Source: Chloroflexota bacterium (lineage in GTDB: Bacteria > Chloroflexota > UBA6077). Taken from it: a DNA stretch of 7,892 nt. A program made the translations under genes and the position numbers. Below the pieces are notes generated by a model. It was not told the DNA's origin. It did not search any database and saw only the letters and a list, made by a program, of their open reading frames with translations. Positions 6,546 through 7,892 of this stretch are shown piece after piece; position 1 is the stretch's first letter; each line of letters starts with the position of its first letter. The stretch covers positions 660-8,551 of the forward strand of contig JAJYKO010000182.1 in the NCBI GenBank assembly GCA_021788565.1. The letters run 5' to 3'.

Positions 6546-7517
6546 ATGAAGCGAATTGCAGTGCTGACGAGCGGTGGAGACGCCCCGGGCATGAACGCCG
6601 CCATTCGGGCCGTGGTGCGAACGGGCATCGAGCATGACATGGAAGTTATGGGGGTCCACCGAGGTTACGCAGGGCTCGTGGAAGGTCAGCTCATCCCACT
6701 GTCAGCCAGGGACGTCGGCGGCATTATCCAGAAGGGCGGCACCATTCTCGGCAGCGCGAGGTGCGCCGAATTCCGCACCGAAGAAGGGCGGAATAAGGCC
6801 CTCTGCAGCCTTGAGGACTGGGGCGTCCAGGGTCTGGTGGTAATCGGAGGAAACGGTTCCCAGACCGGCTCCTACGAGCTTTCGAAGGCGGGGTTCCCAG
6901 TCGTGGGCATCGCCTCTACTATAGACAACGACCTGGTTGGCTCTGACACGACCATAGGCGTGGACACAGCTCTGAACACCGCGCTCGAAGCGATCGATCG
7001 CCTGAAGGACACTGCCTCCTCGCACAACCGGGCTTTCGCCATCGAGGTTATGGGCCGGGACAGCGGATATCTGGCCGTCATGGCCGGCATCGCGGGAGGG
7101 GCCGAGGTTGTGCTCGTGCCCGAGGTCGAGACGGAACCGGAGCAGGTCGCGCGGGAGCTTCGAGCGGCCTACACGAGAGGCAAGCCTCACGCGATCGTGG
7201 TTGTGGCCGAAGGAGCCAAGAACAACGCCCAGGCGCTGGCAGACTACTTCAAGATACACCAGGAGCTGATGAGCTTTGAGCTCCGGGTGACGATCCTCGG
7301 CCACGTCCAGCGAGGGGGCTCGCCGCTGGCTTACGACCGCCTTCTAGCATCGCAGCTAGGAGCGGGCGCAGTGGACCTCCTGGCTCGCGGAGACCACGGA
7401 AAGCTGGTGGGGATGATCAAAGGAGAGGTCACTGCCACGCCCCTGGAGGAGGTCTCCGGAAGGCGCAAGCCCGTCGATCTGGCCCTCTACAGCCTTGCAA
7501 ACGTTCTGGCGAGGTAG
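6546..7517 (+). CDS. pfkA: 6-phosphofructokinase, ATP-type bacterial family
   Basis: A cytoplasmic enzyme that phosphorylates fructose 6-phosphate to fructose 1,6-bisphosphate, the committed step of glycolysis. Its 323 residues match the usual bacterial length (about 320). Motifs seen: the nucleotide loop TSGGDAPGMN (8-17), GGNGS (101-105), the catalytic TIDND (125-129, D127 as base), MGR (169-171) and GHVQRGGSP (252-260) for sugar-phosphate binding. Residues at the E. coli effector-site positions are largely kept (R21, R25, E187, K213; K154 and R211 as conservative changes), suggesting allosteric control. Gly104 points to ATP rather than pyrophosphate as donor. Two differences from the E. 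coli enzyme are Asn103 instead of Asp and Ser124 instead of Gly. Start chosen from family alignment and a good Shine-Dalgarno; an in-frame extension of 23 residues from TTG 6477 is possible but unlikely. It appears monocistronic. Confidence 0.95.
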   Translation: MKRIAVLTSGGDAPGMNAAIRAVVRTGIEHDMEVMGVHRGYAGLVEGQLIPLSARDVGGIIQKGGTILGSARCAEFRTEEGRNKALCSLEDWGVQGLVVIGGNGSQTGSYELSKAGFPVVGIASTIDNDLVGSDTTIGVDTALNTALEAIDRLKDTASSHNRAFAIEVMGRDSGYLAVMAGIAGGAEVVLVPEVETEPEQVARELRAAYTRGKPHAIVVVAEGAKNNAQALADYFKIHQELMSFELRVTILGHVQRGGSPLAYDRLLASQLGAGAVDLLARGDHGKLVGMIKGEVTATPLEEVSGRRKPVDLALYSLANVLAR

Positions 7518-7574
7518 CTACGGCTCACCTCGCCTTCCCCACAGGACATTCGTAGTAGGGTTGCTCCTCCGGGG

Positions 7575-7602
7575 CCGCCCCATCCATGGATCCGGGGTGC
7601 GG
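7575..7602. terminator. Imperfect hairpin between convergent genes
   Basis: CCGC, CCC and ATCC (7575-7585) pair with GGAT, GGG and GCGG (7588-7602) around a two-base loop, with bulges on the right arm. It lies 57 bases past the pfkA stop and before the end of the converging zinc-ribbon gene. It lacks a T-tract. Nothing else is seen in 7518-7650. Confidence 0.3.
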
Positions 7603-7650
7603 GAACTATTACCTGGCCGCCAGATCGCCTGTCCTGCTGAAGCGGTCCTT

Positions 7651-7892
7651 CTAATCGAGTTTCGCGCCGCATCCCCCGCAGAAATGGTTGCCCGCGGGGT
7701 TAGCATGCGCGCACACGGGGCAGGCCTTCGTGACCGCTGAAGCTACTGCAGCGGCAGTTTCGGCGGGCGCTCCCGCCGGCGCCGTGCCGTTGCGCGCCTC
7801 CGGACTAGACGTCACGCTCGCGAGGGTCTCAGCCGGTAGCCTTCGGATGCTATCGACCTGCTGCTTCATATCCGTGATTGGCTGAGCAGCCT
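7651..7892 (-). CDS. C-terminal part of a zinc-ribbon protein, 5' end beyond window
   Basis: The reading frame ends with TAG at 7651 and stays open to the right edge, so at least 80 residues of a longer protein are visible. An ATG at 7869 has no Shine-Dalgarno, so the true start is probably outside. The visible part has a short charged segment (MKQQVDSIRRLP), an Ala/Pro-rich flexible linker of about 30 residues, and a C-terminal zinc ribbon C-x2-C-x10-C-x2-C (CPVC...CGGC) ending AKLD. Such terminal ribbons occur on many unrelated bacterial proteins and do not reveal the function. It converges on pfkA. Confidence 0.7.
   Translation of the reverse strand, partial: AAQPITDMKQQVDSIRRLPAETLASVTSSPEARNGTAPAGAPAETAAAVASAVTKACPVCAHANPAGNHFCGGCGAKLD

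Noticed and set aside
6546..7517. Pyrophosphate-dependent phosphofructokinase
   Set aside because: Gly104 and a non-Lys residue at 124 argue against the pyrophosphate type, and length and effector-site residues match the bacterial ATP enzymes.

Overview
This 7.9 kb window is GC-rich (roughly 60-65% G+C by eye) and comes from a bacterial chromosome. It holds seven protein genes, two of them cut by the window edges. Pro-Thr linkers inside a VWA protein, a long Ala/Gln-rich HlyD-type adaptor and a bacterial ATP-type phosphofructokinase would suit Chloroflexota, Armatimonadota or a related phylum. This is a low-confidence guess, and no rRNA or tRNA is present to settle it.

Layout. (1) 1-1989, plus strand: the 3' part of a gene for a membrane-fusion (HlyD/MacA-like) periplasmic adaptor with a greatly expanded, repetitive helical region. 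(2) 1990-2145: a convergent gap packed with three strong hairpins, two of which look like a dispersed palindromic repeat. (3) 2146-6085, minus strand: four co-directional genes. In transcription order they are a membrane-anchored trypsin-like protease (S1C, no PDZ domain), a MoxR AAA+ ATPase, a DUF58 protein and a membrane VWA protein (BatA-like). The last three form the well-known MoxR-DUF58-VWA module. (4) 6086-6545: a 460-base divergent region with a good candidate promoter for the next gene and a series of hairpins that may be a structured RNA. (5) 6546-7517, plus strand: 6-phosphofructokinase (pfkA). (6) 7518-7650: a convergent gap with one imperfect hairpin. (7) 7651-7892, minus strand: the C-terminal end of a protein with a zinc ribbon, running off the window.

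How the genes work together. The MoxR ATPase is expected to act as a chaperone-like remodeller on the DUF58 and VWA proteins, whose metal-binding DxSxS motifs are intact. The anchored protease upstream has the same orientation and may belong to the same envelope stress or quality-control unit. A 65-base gap with a hairpin separates it from moxR, so this is inferred. The adaptor, pfkA and zinc-ribbon genes are separate transcription units with no visible functional link to the module.

No CRISPR array, insertion sequence, transposase, tRNA or rRNA was seen. The most unusual items are the 33-residue helical repeats of the adaptor, the hairpin clusters at 2003-2133 and 6166-6392, and the addition of a PDZ-less protease to a reduced Bat-like operon.
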